DNA of 64,000 nt from contig NZ_LMDE01000009.1 in NCBI RefSeq assembly GCF_001425025.1, forward strand, positions 1,047 to 65,046, given 5' to 3'. This DNA comes from Nocardioides sp. Root122 (GTDB taxonomy: Bacteria > Actinomycetota > Actinomycetes > Propionibacteriales > Nocardioidaceae). A program made the position numbers and the translations under genes. This document shows positions 20,115-29,631 of the stretch, one piece after another (the first letter of the stretch is position 1; every line of letters begins with the position of its first letter). The notes under the pieces are model-generated. The model had not been told where the DNA came from. It saw only the letters and a list, made by a program, of their open reading frames with translations, and ran no database searches.

Positions 20115-21617
20115 ATGCCCGCCATGCCATCGGACACCGACGTCGCAGGCCCCCTGCGCGAGGCCCTGCTCGCTGCCGACTTCACCTACGACCGCGTCGC
20201 GGAGGCGATCGGTGAGGACGCCCACCGCGCGCTCGGTCGCAACGAGACCCTGCCCGCCCTGCGGCGTACGACGTCAGGCGGGCCGCTCGACACCCTGGTC
20301 CGGCTCTTCCTGCTCCAGACGACCGTGGGTCGCGACGAGGCGGACCGGGCGCTGCCCGGGCTGGTCGACCGGCTCTGCAACGCCGGCCTGCTCGAACAGA
20401 GCGTCAGCGAGGTCGCGGCGCGCACGGACTGCCGCCCGTACGCCACCACCGGGGAGGAGGGCGACCGCGACCTGTGGGTCGTCTCCGACCTCACCCCGGG
20501 CCTCGACGGAGCTCCCGTCGCCGTCGGCCCCGACCACGTCCTCGGCATCTCCAGCGCCTCGACCAGCCTGGCCCAGCTCACCATGCGCGGGCCGATCGGC
20601 AGCGCGCTCGACCTCGGCACCGGCTGCGGCGTGCAGGCGCTCCACCTGGCCGGCCACGCCGACCGGGTCGTCGCCACCGACGTCAACGCCCGCGCGCTCT
20701 GGATGACGCGGCTCAACGCCGCCCTCAACGAGGTCGAGGTCGACGTGCGCGACGGCTCCTTCTTCGAGCCGGTGGCGGGGGAGCGGTTCGACCTGATCGC
20801 CACCAACCCGCCCTTCGTGATCTCCCCGGCGACCGGCGAGCGCCTCGTCTACCGCGACTCGGGGCTGCCGGGCGACCGGGTGGTCGAGCACATCGTGCGC
20901 ACCGGGCCCGACCACCTCACCGAGGGTGGCTGGCTGCAGGTGCTGGCCAACTGGGCGATCGTCGACGGGCAGCCGTGGGACGAGCGGCTCGGGTCGTGGC
21001 TGCGCGACGACTGCGACGCGCTGGTCGTGCAGCGCGAGACGCTCGACCCCGCGTCCTACGTCGAGCTGTGGCTCAAGGACAGCGGCCACCACGGCGGTCC
21101 CGACTACGCGGCGCGCTACGGCACGTGGCTGTCCTGGCTGGAGGAGACCGGGATCGAGGGCGTGGGCTTCGGCTGGATCAACGTGCGCCTCGGCGGGGGT
21201 GCCGGCTCCGGGGGAGGCGCGCACGAGCTGGTCGAGTGGCCCTACGACGTCGAGCAGCCGATCGGCCCGGCCATCCGGGCCTGGGGCGACGCGGTCACCG
21301 ACCTGCGCGGCCTGACCGACGACGACCTGCTGACCACCACCCTCCGCGCCCGCGAGGACGTGCAGCAGGAGACGGTCGGTCGACCCGGCGCGGAGGACCC
21401 GGAGGCCATCGTGCTGCGCCAGCAGCGCGGCTTCCGGCGCGCTCGCACCGCCGACACGGTCGAGGCGGCGTTCCTAGGGGCCTGCGACGGCGACCTGACG
21501 GTCGGGCAGCTCCTGGGCGCCCTCGGCTCCCTGCTGCAGCGCGACGAGGCCGATCTGCGCGAGACCTACCTGCCGGTGGTGCGCGAGCTGGTCGCCCAGG
21601 GCTTCCTGACCACCTGA
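20115..21617 (+). CDS. SAM-dependent methyltransferase (MTS/RsmC-like fold)
   Basis: 500 residues. Residues 1-130 are a helical N-terminal domain. The SAM site is at about 165-185 (SALDLGTGCGVQALHLAG), followed by VVATDVNARAL. The catalytic NPPF motif (ATNPPFVIS, about 235-242) is that of N6-adenine, N2-guanine and glutamine-N5 methyltransferases. Residues 320-500 form an extra C-terminal domain. The family is widespread in actinobacteria as a lone gene. The substrate cannot be read from sequence; rRNA, a protein Gln or a small molecule are all possible. Confidence 0.85.
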   Translation: MPAMPSDTDVAGPLREALLAADFTYDRVAEAIGEDAHRALGRNETLPALRRTTSGGPLDTLVRLFLLQTTVGRDEADRALPGLVDRLCNAGLLEQSVSEVAARTDCRPYATTGEEGDRDLWVVSDLTPGLDGAPVAVGPDHVLGISSASTSLAQLTMRGPIGSALDLGTGCGVQALHLAGHADRVVATDVNARALWMTRLNAALNEVEVDVRDGSFFEPVAGERFDLIATNPPFVISPATGERLVYRDSGLPGDRVVEHIVRTGPDHLTEGGWLQVLANWAIVDGQPWDERLGSWLRDDCDALVVQRETLDPASYVELWLKDSGHHGGPDYAARYGTWLSWLEETGIEGVGFGWINVRLGGGAGSGGGAHELVEWPYDVEQPIGPAIRAWGDAVTDLRGLTDDDLLTTTLRAREDVQQETVGRPGAEDPEAIVLRQQRGFRRARTADTVEAAFLGACDGDLTVGQLLGALGSLLQRDEADLRETYLPVVRELVAQGFLTT

Positions 21618-21706
21618 GGCCGGCTGACGCCAGCCATGTGTGCGTCGCAGCCGATGGGGTACTACGGGCCCATGCCCCACCACGACACCGACGGAGGAGA
21701 CATCTG

Positions 21707-22048
21707 ATGGCCGAGTCACACGTCAGCGACGAGCTGTGGGAGGAGTTCCACGCCGTGGTCAACATGACCTCGCGGGAGCTCGCCGACTGGATGGTGGTCG
21801 AGGCGTCCGATGGCGGCACGGCGGTCGCGCCCGACAGCCCCGAGCTCGAGGTCGGCGAGCAGGTCGTCCAGATCCTCGGCAAGCGGCGCACCGACCTCAC
21901 CCCCGACGACATCGACACGATGCGTCACGTCGTGGAGCAGGTGCGCACCGTGCGCGGCGACGAGCCCGAGCCGGAGGCCTACGACGACGACGTGCGCCGC
22001 ATGCTGATGTCGTTCGGGCACGATCCGCTGAAGCCCGCGGAGGCCTGA
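21707..22048 (+). CDS. DUF3140-type small protein
   Basis: 113 residues from ATG 21707, preceded by GGAGGAG. Sequence features include WEEFHAVVNMTSRELADWM and a C-terminal DDVRRMLMSFGHDPLK. It is acidic and predicted all-helical with no membrane segment. It resembles the DUF3140 family of actinobacteria and some other bacteria, sometimes described as DNA-binding; no function is established. It sits 125 bases upstream of topA with no evident terminator between. Confidence 0.75.
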   Translation: MAESHVSDELWEEFHAVVNMTSRELADWMVVEASDGGTAVAPDSPELEVGEQVVQILGKRRTDLTPDDIDTMRHVVEQVRTVRGDEPEPEAYDDDVRRMLMSFGHDPLKPAEA

Positions 22049-22173
22049 AACCGGCTCCCTCGTCCCACGCCCCGGACCGGGCGCGTCGCCTCCAGGGGTG
22101 GCCATCTGCCGATGTGGCGCTACCGTTGCGGCGCTGAGCACATCTCGGCAGCAACAAGAGGGAGCAGAGAAGA

Positions 22174-24915
22174 GTGGCAAAGCTCGTCATCGTCGAGTCC
22201 CCGGCCAAGGCACGCACCATCGGCGGCTACCTGGGCCAGGACTACGTCGTCGAGTCCTCGATCGGACACATCCGCGACCTGCCGAACAACGCGGCGGACA
22301 CCCCGGCGAAGATCAAGGACAAGCCCTGGGGTCGCCTCGCGGTCGACGTCGACAACGGCTTCGAGCCCTACTACGTCGTGCCCCGCGACAAGAAGAGCCA
22401 CATCGCCAAGCTGAAGAAGCTGGTGAAGGAGGCCGACGCCCTCTACCTCGCCACCGATGAGGACCGCGAGGGCGAGGCCATCGCCTGGCACCTCCTCGAC
22501 GAGCTGAAGCCGCCGAAGGGCCTGCCGGTCCACCGGATGGTCTTCCACGAGATCACCAAGCCCGCGATCCTCGCCGCGGTCGAGAACCCCCGCGAGATCA
22601 ACGACGACCTCGTCGAGGCCCAGGAGGCGCGCCGCATCCTCGACCGCCTCTACGGCTACGAGGTCTCCCCGGTGCTGTGGAAGAAGGTCATGTCCGGCCT
22701 GTCCGCCGGCCGCGTGCAGTCGGTGGCGACCCGCCTGGTTGTCGACCGCGAGCGCGAGCGGATGAGGTTCAAGGTCGCCTCCTACTGGGACCTCGACGCC
22801 ACCTTCGACGCGGGCACCGGCCACGACCCGCGGATGTTCCCGGCCAAGCTCTACAGCGTCGACGACGTCCGCGTCGCCCGCGGCTCCGACTTCGACAACA
22901 CCGGCGTGCTGAAGGGCAAGGGCAGCTCCACGTCAGCCCGCGTCCACCTCAGCCGCGCCGACGCCGAGTCGCTGGCCGCCGGCCTGGGCGAGACGTCGTA
23001 CGCCGTGCGCTCGGTGGAGTCCAAGCCCTACCGCCGCTCGCCCTACCCACCGTTCCGCACCACCACCCTCCAGCAGGAGGCCTCCCGCAAGCTCGGGATG
23101 AGCGCCAGCGTCACCATGTCGGTGGCCCAGCGCCTCTACGAGAACGGCTTCATCACCTACATGCGTACGGACTCCACGACGCTGTCGGGCGCGGCGGTCG
23201 GCGCCGCCCGCGACCAGGTGCGTGAGCTCTACGGCGCCGAGTACCTCCCGGACTCCCCGCGCACCTACGCCTCCAAGGTCAAGAACGCGCAGGAGGCCCA
23301 CGAGGCGATCCGGCCGGCCGGTGAGTCGTTCCGCACCCCGGCCCAGACCGGGCTGTCGGGCGAGCAGTTCCGCCTCTACGAGCTGATCTGGATGCGCACG
23401 GTCGCCTCCCAGATGAAGGACGCGGTCGGCAGCTCGGTGACCATCCGCATCGGTGGCGCCGCCGCCGACGGTCGCGACGTGGTCTTCAGCTCCAGCGGCC
23501 GCACGATCACCTTCCACGGCTTCCTCAAGGCCTACGTCGAGGACATCGACGACGCGTCGAAGCGCAAGGACGACGTCGAGACGCGCCTGCCCAACCTCAC
23601 CGAGGGTGCGGGCGTCTCGGCCGCCACGCTGACCCCGGAGGGCCACGAGACCAAGGCGCCGGCCCGCTACACCGAGGCCACCTTGATCAAGGAGCTCGAG
23701 GACCGCGAGATCGGCCGCCCGTCGACCTACGCCTCGATCATCGGCACGATCCTTAACCGCGGCTACGTCTACAAGAAGGGCACCGCGCTGGTGCCGGCCT
23801 GGCTGGCCTTCTCGGTCACCCGCCTGCTCGAGGAGCACTTCCCGCGCCAGGTGTCCTACGAGTTCACCGCCTCGATGGAGGACGTGCTCGACGAGATCGC
23901 CAACGGCCAGCGCGACCGCGCCACCGAGCTCGGCGAGTTCTACTACGGCGCCGGCGACGTGGTCGGCCTCAAGACGCTCGTGAGCGACCTCGGCGAGATC
24001 GACGCCAAGGAGATGGCGACCTTCGCCATCGGCACCCCCGAGGACGGCATCAACCTCCGCGTCGGCCGCTACGGCCCGTACGTCGAGGGGCCGGGGCCCG
24101 ACAGCGGGGACCCTGCACCCGTCCGCGCCAACGTCCCCGACGACCTGCCGCCCGACGAGCTGACCGTCGCCAAGGCCAAGGAGCTGCTGGCCAACCCCGC
24201 CGGCGAGGAGCAGGTGGTGGGCACCCACCCCGACACCGGGCTCCAGATCGTGGCCAAGAACGGCCGCTTCGGCCCCTACGTCACCGAGCTGCTGCCCGAG
24301 GACGCCCCCAAGTCGGCCAAGCCGCGCACCGGCTCGCTCTTCTCCTCGATGACCCTCGACACCGTCACGCTGGAGCAGGCCGTCCGGTTGCTCGACCTGC
24401 CGCGGGTGGTCGGCGTCGACGAGGACGGCACCGAGATCACCGCGCAGAACGGTCGCTACGGGCCCTACCTCAAGAAGGGCACCGACTCGCGCAGCCTCAC
24501 CTCCGAGGACCAGATCTTCGACATCACCCTCGACCAGGCCAAGGCGATCTACGCCCAGCCCAAGCAGCGCGGCCGCGGTGCGGCCACCCCGCCGCTCAAG
24601 GAGCTCGGCAACGACCCGGTCTCCGGGCAGCCGGTCGTCGTGAAGGCGGGCCGCTTCGGCGAGTACGTCACCGACGGCGAGTACAACGCCACCCTCCGCA
24701 AGGACGACACCGTCGAGTCGGTCACCCTCGAGCGCGCGGCCGAGCTGCTCGCCGAGCGTCGCGAGAAGGGCCCGGCCAAGAAGGCGGCGAAGAAGGGCGC
24801 GAAGAAGGCCCCCGCGAAGAAGACCGCCGCCAAGAAGACCACGGCCAAGAAGACGGCAGCCAAGAAGACGACCGCCAAGAAGACGACCGCGAAGAAGGCT
24901 GCCAAGAAGTCCTGA
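22174..24915 (+). CDS. topA: DNA topoisomerase I (type IA)
   Basis: 913 residues. The TOPRIM domain opens with KLVIVESPAKARTI and has the DxDxE region ATDEDREGEAIAWHL. The catalytic Tyr329 is in GFITYMRTDS. Four repeats of a C-terminal Toprim-CRpt type follow (YGPYV/FGPYV/YGPYL/FGEYV at about 630-860), with no zinc fingers, as in mycobacterial TopA. The last 45 residues are almost pure Lys/Ala/Thr (KKAAKKGAKKAPAKK and similar), the basic tail that in mycobacteria aids strand passage. GTG 22174 follows a GA-rich ribosome site. A strong hairpin follows the stop. Confidence 0.97.
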   Translation: MAKLVIVESPAKARTIGGYLGQDYVVESSIGHIRDLPNNAADTPAKIKDKPWGRLAVDVDNGFEPYYVVPRDKKSHIAKLKKLVKEADALYLATDEDREGEAIAWHLLDELKPPKGLPVHRMVFHEITKPAILAAVENPREINDDLVEAQEARRILDRLYGYEVSPVLWKKVMSGLSAGRVQSVATRLVVDRERERMRFKVASYWDLDATFDAGTGHDPRMFPAKLYSVDDVRVARGSDFDNTGVLKGKGSSTSARVHLSRADAESLAAGLGETSYAVRSVESKPYRRSPYPPFRTTTLQQEASRKLGMSASVTMSVAQRLYENGFITYMRTDSTTLSGAAVGAARDQVRELYGAEYLPDSPRTYASKVKNAQEAHEAIRPAGESFRTPAQTGLSGEQFRLYELIWMRTVASQMKDAVGSSVTIRIGGAAADGRDVVFSSSGRTITFHGFLKAYVEDIDDASKRKDDVETRLPNLTEGAGVSAATLTPEGHETKAPARYTEATLIKELEDREIGRPSTYASIIGTILNRGYVYKKGTALVPAWLAFSVTRLLEEHFPRQVSYEFTASMEDVLDEIANGQRDRATELGEFYYGAGDVVGLKTLVSDLGEIDAKEMATFAIGTPEDGINLRVGRYGPYVEGPGPDSGDPAPVRANVPDDLPPDELTVAKAKELLANPAGEEQVVGTHPDTGLQIVAKNGRFGPYVTELLPEDAPKSAKPRTGSLFSSMTLDTVTLEQAVRLLDLPRVVGVDEDGTEITAQNGRYGPYLKKGTDSRSLTSEDQIFDITLDQAKAIYAQPKQRGRGAATPPLKELGNDPVSGQPVVVKAGRFGEYVTDGEYNATLRKDDTVESVTLERAAELLAERREKGPAKKAAKKGAKKAPAKKTAAKKTTAKKTAAKKTTAKKTTAKKAAKKS

Positions 24916-24922
24916 GCACTGG

Positions 24923-24962
24923 CCTGCCGGCGAACGGACTGAACGAGTCTGTCGCCGGCAGG
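24923..24962 (+). terminator. Long GC-rich hairpin after topA
   Basis: CCTGCCGGCGA at 24923-24933 pairs perfectly with TCGCCGGCAGG at 24952-24962, with further pairing inside (GGACT/AGTCT). There is no T-run. The position 8 bases past the topA stop supports termination. Confidence 0.7.
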
Positions 24963-25010
24963 ATCACGCTCAGCGTTGGGCGCGGACAGTCCGTTCGGTC
25001 CGTCGCGCGG

Positions 25011-25409
25011 TCAGGACTCCGAGGGAGTCACGGTCTCCTGGCGGGCGTCCTTCAGCTCGAGAGCAGCACCGACGACCCAGGCGATGCCACCGAAGAGCGT
25101 CAGGTAGAGGCCGATGGCGGCGGCGCCGTTCATGTCGAGCAGGCCGATGAGGGCGACCAGGCCGGCGAACACCACCGAGGCGATCAGGCTGGCCTTCTCC
25201 GGCACCTTGACCCGCCCGAGGAGGCCGACGCGGATGGCCAGCGCGACCGCACCGAGGATCGCGAGGATCAGGGTGAGCACGCCGTCTCCCCGAATGCCCG
25301 AGACGCTGAAGCCGAAGACCGACACCCACGGGAGGAATGCCGCAAGCGCGACTACGAGGATGGCGATGCCGGAGACGCGCTGGGGAGTGGAGAGTCTGGA
25401 GAGGTCCAT
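25011..25409 (-). CDS. Small four-helix membrane protein, function unknown
   Basis: 132 residues with four hydrophobic segments at about 13-30, 42-62, 73-93 and 98-116. A short charged tail ends ETVTPSES. The first loop (PWVSVFGFSVSGIRGDG) is typical of small actinobacterial membrane proteins with no assigned role. It is convergent with topA. Confidence 0.7.
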   Translation of the reverse strand: MDLSRLSTPQRVSGIAILVVALAAFLPWVSVFGFSVSGIRGDGVLTLILAILGAVALAIRVGLLGRVKVPEKASLIASVVFAGLVALIGLLDMNGAAAIGLYLTLFGGIAWVVGAALELKDARQETVTPSES

Positions 25410-25472
25410 GGCCCGAACGCTAGCGGTGCGTGGCGCCCCCGGTGCTCGGTTCGGACGATCACGATCGCCCGC

Positions 25473-26183
25473 TCAGCGCAGGCCGGCGCCGATGGCGCTA
25501 GCCAGGAGGAACGCCCAGCCGCCGGTGAGGCGGTAGGCGCCTGGTCGCGGGCGCAGCAGCCCGGTGAGACCCCCGAACAGTAGGAACAGGGGTACGCCGA
25601 CCGGCGTCAGAAGGACGAGCCAGGCCCAGCCCCAACGGGTGGCGCGCCACGGCTCGATCGCGCCGATCAGGAGCAACGTGGCGCACACGACGCCGAGACC
25701 GACGAAGGTGAGCCAGCCGGGAGCGTCGAAGCCGACGATCGTCGTGCGGATGCCCGAGTAGTGCTGGTTCGTCGGGCCGGTGACCGTGACCTGGCGGCCG
25801 TTGGTGCGCAGCCAGTCGGACACGTCGCCGACCACGACCTCGTCGGCCGGTCGCCGCACCTTGCGCGCCTGCCGCTCGCTGGACGCCTGGGTGACGTCGG
25901 TGACGTACGCGATGCCGTGATCGCGCCAGCGGATCGTGACGGAGGCGTTGCCCCTGGAACCCTCGGGCAGCTGCTCCGACATGCGCACCTCGGTGACGTC
26001 GCCCGCGGCGATGGCCGCGCGGAGGTCCGACACCGTGACCGCCCGCTCACCGAGCACGACGGCGGCACCGAGCATGACCACGAGGATGGCGAGGAGCGAC
26101 CACGCAGCGATGCGGTCCCAACGACCCACCGGCGGCGTCGGCTTCGCCGTACTCGCCGCCGCCACCTCGGCCTCCATGGTCAC
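25473..26183 (-). CDS. Membrane protein with an extracytoplasmic domain, function unknown
   Basis: 236 residues. TM1 (about 25-45) is followed by an extracytoplasmic domain of about 110 residues (SDLRAAIAAGDVTEVRMSE, later GRQVTVTGPT), then TM helices at about 155-175 and 180-205 and a hydrophobic C-terminus. Start ATG 26183 or ATG 26177. It is divergent from the secreted propeller protein, with 168 bases between. No family is recognised. Confidence 0.65.
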   Translation of the reverse strand: MTMEAEVAAASTAKPTPPVGRWDRIAAWSLLAILVVMLGAAVVLGERAVTVSDLRAAIAAGDVTEVRMSEQLPEGSRGNASVTIRWRDHGIAYVTDVTQASSERQARKVRRPADEVVVGDVSDWLRTNGRQVTVTGPTNQHYSGIRTTIVGFDAPGWLTFVGLGVVCATLLLIGAIEPWRATRWGWAWLVLLTPVGVPLFLLFGGLTGLLRPRPGAYRLTGGWAFLLASAIGAGLR

Positions 26184-26351
26184 GGTCTTCCCCCTCGTTC
26201 CGCAGGATCATAGGGGGCGTGACGCCGTGGCGTGCGGCCAACTTTCATCCCTCCGTCGCTGTTTCGGACCGCGCCCCGATGGATACGTTCGACGCGACGG
26301 TGTGACGCGGACCATGGGGGGATCGCGCCGCCGCGGACGGAAGTGATCCAC

Positions 26352-27785
26352 ATGGCCGCCACATCCCGCACCGCCCTGCTGACCGCGCTCGCGCTCGTCG
26401 CGAGCCCGCTCCTCGTGGTCCAGGCAAGCGCGCCGGCCCACGCGACGGTGAGCGTGTTCCCGGTCCCGACGAGCAACGCGGGCCTCGGACGCATCGTCAC
26501 CGCCCCCGACGGCAACATGTGGTTCGTCGAGGAGAACGTCAACAAGATCGGCCGCATCACACCCGGTGGCCAGATCAGCGAGTTCGTTCTCGGGGAGCAG
26601 ACCACGGAGGACAGTCGGGTCGTCGACGTGGACGTGGCCCCCGACGGCAAGGTGTGGGTCGTCTACGACTCAGGCTGGAGCGCAGCGCGGGTTGATCCGG
26701 CGGCGGGCACGGGCGAGCGCTTCGAACTCGGCGAGTTCCCCTACGGCGGGGCGGTCCGGGTCGGCCCCGACGGAGTCGCGTGGATCACCATGAACTTCGA
26801 CGAGTCCGGGGTCATCCGGATCGTCCCCGGCCAGCCCTTCAGCTGGACGGACAATGCGCCCGAGTGCAACGACGTCCTCGGCGAGGCCAACGACGGCACG
26901 ATGTGGTGCCAGGGGGGCGAGGCGGATGCGCAGGACACGATCGTGCGTCTCGGCCCCGATGCCAACAGCGGCACCACCTACCCCCTGCCGAGCGACGCGA
27001 CCTACCCGAACGCACTCACCGGGGGCCCCGTCGGCTCGATCTGGTTCACCCGCAGCACCAGCGGCAGCTGGCTGACCTCTCCCCGGAACGGCTCGATCGG
27101 GTACCTCGACGCGGCCACCGGCGCCACCCAGATCTGGAGCACCGGTTCGCGGACCGCCCCGCAGGACCTGGTGCGCGGTCCCGACAACCAGATGTGGTTC
27201 ACCAACGTCGGCCTGTCGCCGGGCATCGGCCACATCTCCGCCAACGGCGTGGGCGCGATCAGCTCGATCGGCAACTACGAGCCGACCTCGCTGGCCTTCG
27301 GCCCCGACGGCGCGATCTGGTTCACCGACGCCAAGAACAACTCCATCGTCCGCGTCACCACCGACCAGCTGCAGACCACCAACATCGACCTGGGCGACGG
27401 TGTCACGATGGCCTCGCCGCCGACGACCACCCCCACCCCGACGCCGACGCCGGCGCCGGGAGCCCGGTCGGTGGGTGCACTGCCCAAGGTCAAGGGCATC
27501 ACCAAGGTGAAGCGCGGCAGGATCACGGTGCCCGTGCTGTGCGGCCGCGACGTGCCGGGCTGCAGCGGGCGCATCGGCCTCGAGACGGCGAAGGGGAGCA
27601 AGGCGCTGGCGAAGCAGAAGGCCTACACGGTCGCTGCCGGCAAGGCGCGCCTGAAGCTGAAGCTGTCGAAGAAGGGCCTGCGGCTCCTCCGCCCCGGGAA
27701 GGTCCACAAGGTGCGCGTCGAGCTCACCGCCCCCGGATCCAGGAAGGTGCTGGTCCGGCGGACCATCAAGGTCCGTCGAGGCTGA
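26352..27785 (+). CDS. Secreted beta-propeller protein, virginiamycin B lyase-like
   Basis: 477 residues. A signal peptide (AATSRTALLTALALVASPLL, cut near PAHA-TVSV) is followed by a propeller of about six repeats with the signature GPDG..W(F/I)T(D/N/M), seen as APDGNMWFVEE, APDGKVWVVYD, GPDGVAWITMN, GPDNQMWFTN and GPDGAIWFTDA. This is the Vgb/streptogramin-lyase-like fold. A PTTTPTPTPTPAPG linker (about 358-372) leads to a basic C-terminal beta domain with two Cys (LCGRDVPGCSG) that may sit at the cell surface. The start was chosen at the signal peptide; the upstream in-frame extension looks non-coding. Catalytic His residues of true Vgb were not confirmed, so lyase activity is not claimed. 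Confidence 0.8.
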   Translation: MAATSRTALLTALALVASPLLVVQASAPAHATVSVFPVPTSNAGLGRIVTAPDGNMWFVEENVNKIGRITPGGQISEFVLGEQTTEDSRVVDVDVAPDGKVWVVYDSGWSAARVDPAAGTGERFELGEFPYGGAVRVGPDGVAWITMNFDESGVIRIVPGQPFSWTDNAPECNDVLGEANDGTMWCQGGEADAQDTIVRLGPDANSGTTYPLPSDATYPNALTGGPVGSIWFTRSTSGSWLTSPRNGSIGYLDAATGATQIWSTGSRTAPQDLVRGPDNQMWFTNVGLSPGIGHISANGVGAISSIGNYEPTSLAFGPDGAIWFTDAKNNSIVRVTTDQLQTTNIDLGDGVTMASPPTTTPTPTPTPAPGARSVGALPKVKGITKVKRGRITVPVLCGRDVPGCSGRIGLETAKGSKALAKQKAYTVAAGKARLKLKLSKKGLRLLRPGKVHKVRVELTAPGSRKVLVRRTIKVRRG

Positions 27786-27823
27786 CCCCGAAGCCTGTCC
27801 CACCCCGCCCGTAGGGTGTCCGC

Positions 27824-28462
27824 GTGAGTGCAGGAGTCTTTTCGGAGCGCGGGCTCTTCGTCTGCTTCGAGGGCGGCGAGGGGGCGGGCAAGTCCACCCA
27901 GTCCCGCCTGCTCCGCGACTGGCTCGTCGAGCGCGGCGAGACGGTGCTGCTCACCTTCGAGCCCGGCGACACAGCGGTCGGCAAGGAGCTGCGCCGGATC
28001 GTGCTCGACCCGGCGACCGGTGAGCTCTCCGACCGCACGGAGGCGCTGCTCTACGCCGCCGACAAGGCCGAGCACGTCGACCACGTCGTGCTGCCCGCCC
28101 TCGCCCGGGGCGAGGTCGTCATCACCGACCGCTACGTCGACTCGACCCTGGCCTACCAGGGCGCCGGGCGGACCCTGGCGGTCCCGGAGGTCGAGGCCGT
28201 CGCCCGATGGGCCACCGGAGACCTGCGCCCCCACCTGACCGTCGTGCTCGACCTGGCGCCCGAGGCCGGGCTCGGCCGCTTCGAGGAGCGCGACCGCATC
28301 GAGGGACAGTCGCTGGAGTTCCACCAGCGGGTGCGGCAGGGGTTCCTCGACCTCGCGGCCGCCGACCCCGACCACTACGTCGTGCTCGACGCGCGTGCGC
28401 CGATCGAGGAGATCGCGTCGACGATCCGCGAGCGCCTCGAGCCGCTCCTGGAGGCCCGATGA
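27824..28462 (+). CDS. tmk: Thymidylate kinase
   Basis: 212 residues. The P-loop FEGGEGAGKSTQ is at about 15-26. The DR(Y/F) motif is TDRYVDSTLAYQGAGR (about 103-118), and the LID region includes RFEERDRIE. It phosphorylates dTMP to dTDP. The start is GTG 27824 after a short intergenic gap. The stop overlaps the holB start (ATGA, 28459-28462), and a tmk-holB pair is common in bacteria. Confidence 0.95.
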   Translation: MSAGVFSERGLFVCFEGGEGAGKSTQSRLLRDWLVERGETVLLTFEPGDTAVGKELRRIVLDPATGELSDRTEALLYAADKAEHVDHVVLPALARGEVVITDRYVDSTLAYQGAGRTLAVPEVEAVARWATGDLRPHLTVVLDLAPEAGLGRFEERDRIEGQSLEFHQRVRQGFLDLAAADPDHYVVLDARAPIEEIASTIRERLEPLLEAR

Positions 28463-29631
28463 CGACGACCACCGGGACGGTCTGGGACGACCTCGTCGGC
28501 CAGCAGTCCCTGATCGGCACGCTGCGTGACGCGGCCGCGGGCCACGGCATGACCCACGCCTGGCTGTTCACGGGCCCGCCGGGCTCGGGCCGCTCCAACG
28601 TTGCCCGCGCGTTCGCCGCCGCGCTGCAGTGCGAGACCGGCACCGGGTGCGGCACCTGCGAGCCCTGCCGGCTGGTGATGAAGGGCTCGCACCCCGACGT
28701 GACCGTCGTACGCTCCGAGACGACGGTGCTCTACGTCGACGACATGCGCGACCTCGTGCAGGCATCGGCGAAGTTCCCGGCGCTCGGGCGCTGGCAGATC
28801 ATCCTCGTCGAGGACGCCGACCGCCTCGGCACGCCCGAGAACCCGCGCACGGGCAACGCGTTGCTCAAGGCCATCGAGGAACCGACGCCCAAGACCCTGT
28901 GGCTGCTGTGCGCACCGACCCGGGCCGACGTGCTGCCGACGATCGCGTCCCGGTCGCGGCACGTCACGCTGGCCACGCCGACCGCGCCGGAGGTCAGCGA
29001 GTTCCTCGTCCGACAGGGCGTGGACGCGGCCATGGCGTCGTTCGCCGCCCGCGCGAGCCAGGGCCACATCGGCCGCGCGCGGGCGCTGTGCGTCGACGAG
29101 GACGCCCGCCGGCGCCGCCGCGAGGTCGTCTCGCTCCCGTCGCGCCTCACCTCGCTCGGCGCGGTGATGACCGCGGCCACCAACCTGGCGGAGATCGCCA
29201 AGGAGGAGACGGCGGCGATCACCGCCGAGGCCGAGCGGCGCGAGCTCGACGGGCTGCAGTCCATGTTCGGCAGCGAGCGCAAGGACACCGCCACCCGGGC
29301 CTACCGGTCGGCCCTGTCCGCCCTGGAGAAGCTGCAGAAGCAGAAGGCCCGCCGCCGCGTGCTCGACGTGATCGACCGCTGCCTGATGGACCTCGTCTCG
29401 GTCTACCGCGACGCGATCGCCGTGGCCGTCGGTGCGCCCGGCGAGCTCGTCAACGAGGAGCTGCGCGGCGACGTCGAGGTCGTCGCCCGAGCCGCGTCGC
29501 CCGAGCAGCTGCTCCGGATGATCGACGCGATCTTCACCGCCCGCGAGCAGATGCTGGAGTTCAACGTGCCGCCACAGCTGGCCCTCGAGTCGATGACCGT
29601 CGCGCTGCGGCTGCCCGGGGGACGCGCGTGA
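28459..29631 (+). CDS. holB: DNA polymerase III subunit delta'
   Basis: 390 residues. The AAA+ core has a P-loop-like GPPGSGRSNVA where the Lys is Arg, so it should not hydrolyse ATP, as usual for delta'. The zinc-binding Cys set (CETGTGCGTCEPC) follows. Walker B-like VEDADRL, then LLKAIEEP and the SRSRHV segment (SRC-like motif with Ser) are in order. It is part of the clamp-loader complex. Translation is coupled to tmk upstream, and its stop overlaps the exported hydrolase start (29628-29631). Confidence 0.93.
   Translation: MTTTTGTVWDDLVGQQSLIGTLRDAAAGHGMTHAWLFTGPPGSGRSNVARAFAAALQCETGTGCGTCEPCRLVMKGSHPDVTVVRSETTVLYVDDMRDLVQASAKFPALGRWQIILVEDADRLGTPENPRTGNALLKAIEEPTPKTLWLLCAPTRADVLPTIASRSRHVTLATPTAPEVSEFLVRQGVDAAMASFAARASQGHIGRARALCVDEDARRRRREVVSLPSRLTSLGAVMTAATNLAEIAKEETAAITAEAERRELDGLQSMFGSERKDTATRAYRSALSALEKLQKQKARRRVLDVIDRCLMDLVSVYRDAIAVAVGAPGELVNEELRGDVEVVARAASPEQLLRMIDAIFTAREQMLEFNVPPQLALESMTVALRLPGGRA

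Noticed and set aside
24780..24912. Tandem repeat region in topA as a separate repeat element
   Set aside because: The AAGAAG-rich repeats are the coding sequence of the Lys-rich C-terminal tail found in actinobacterial TopA.
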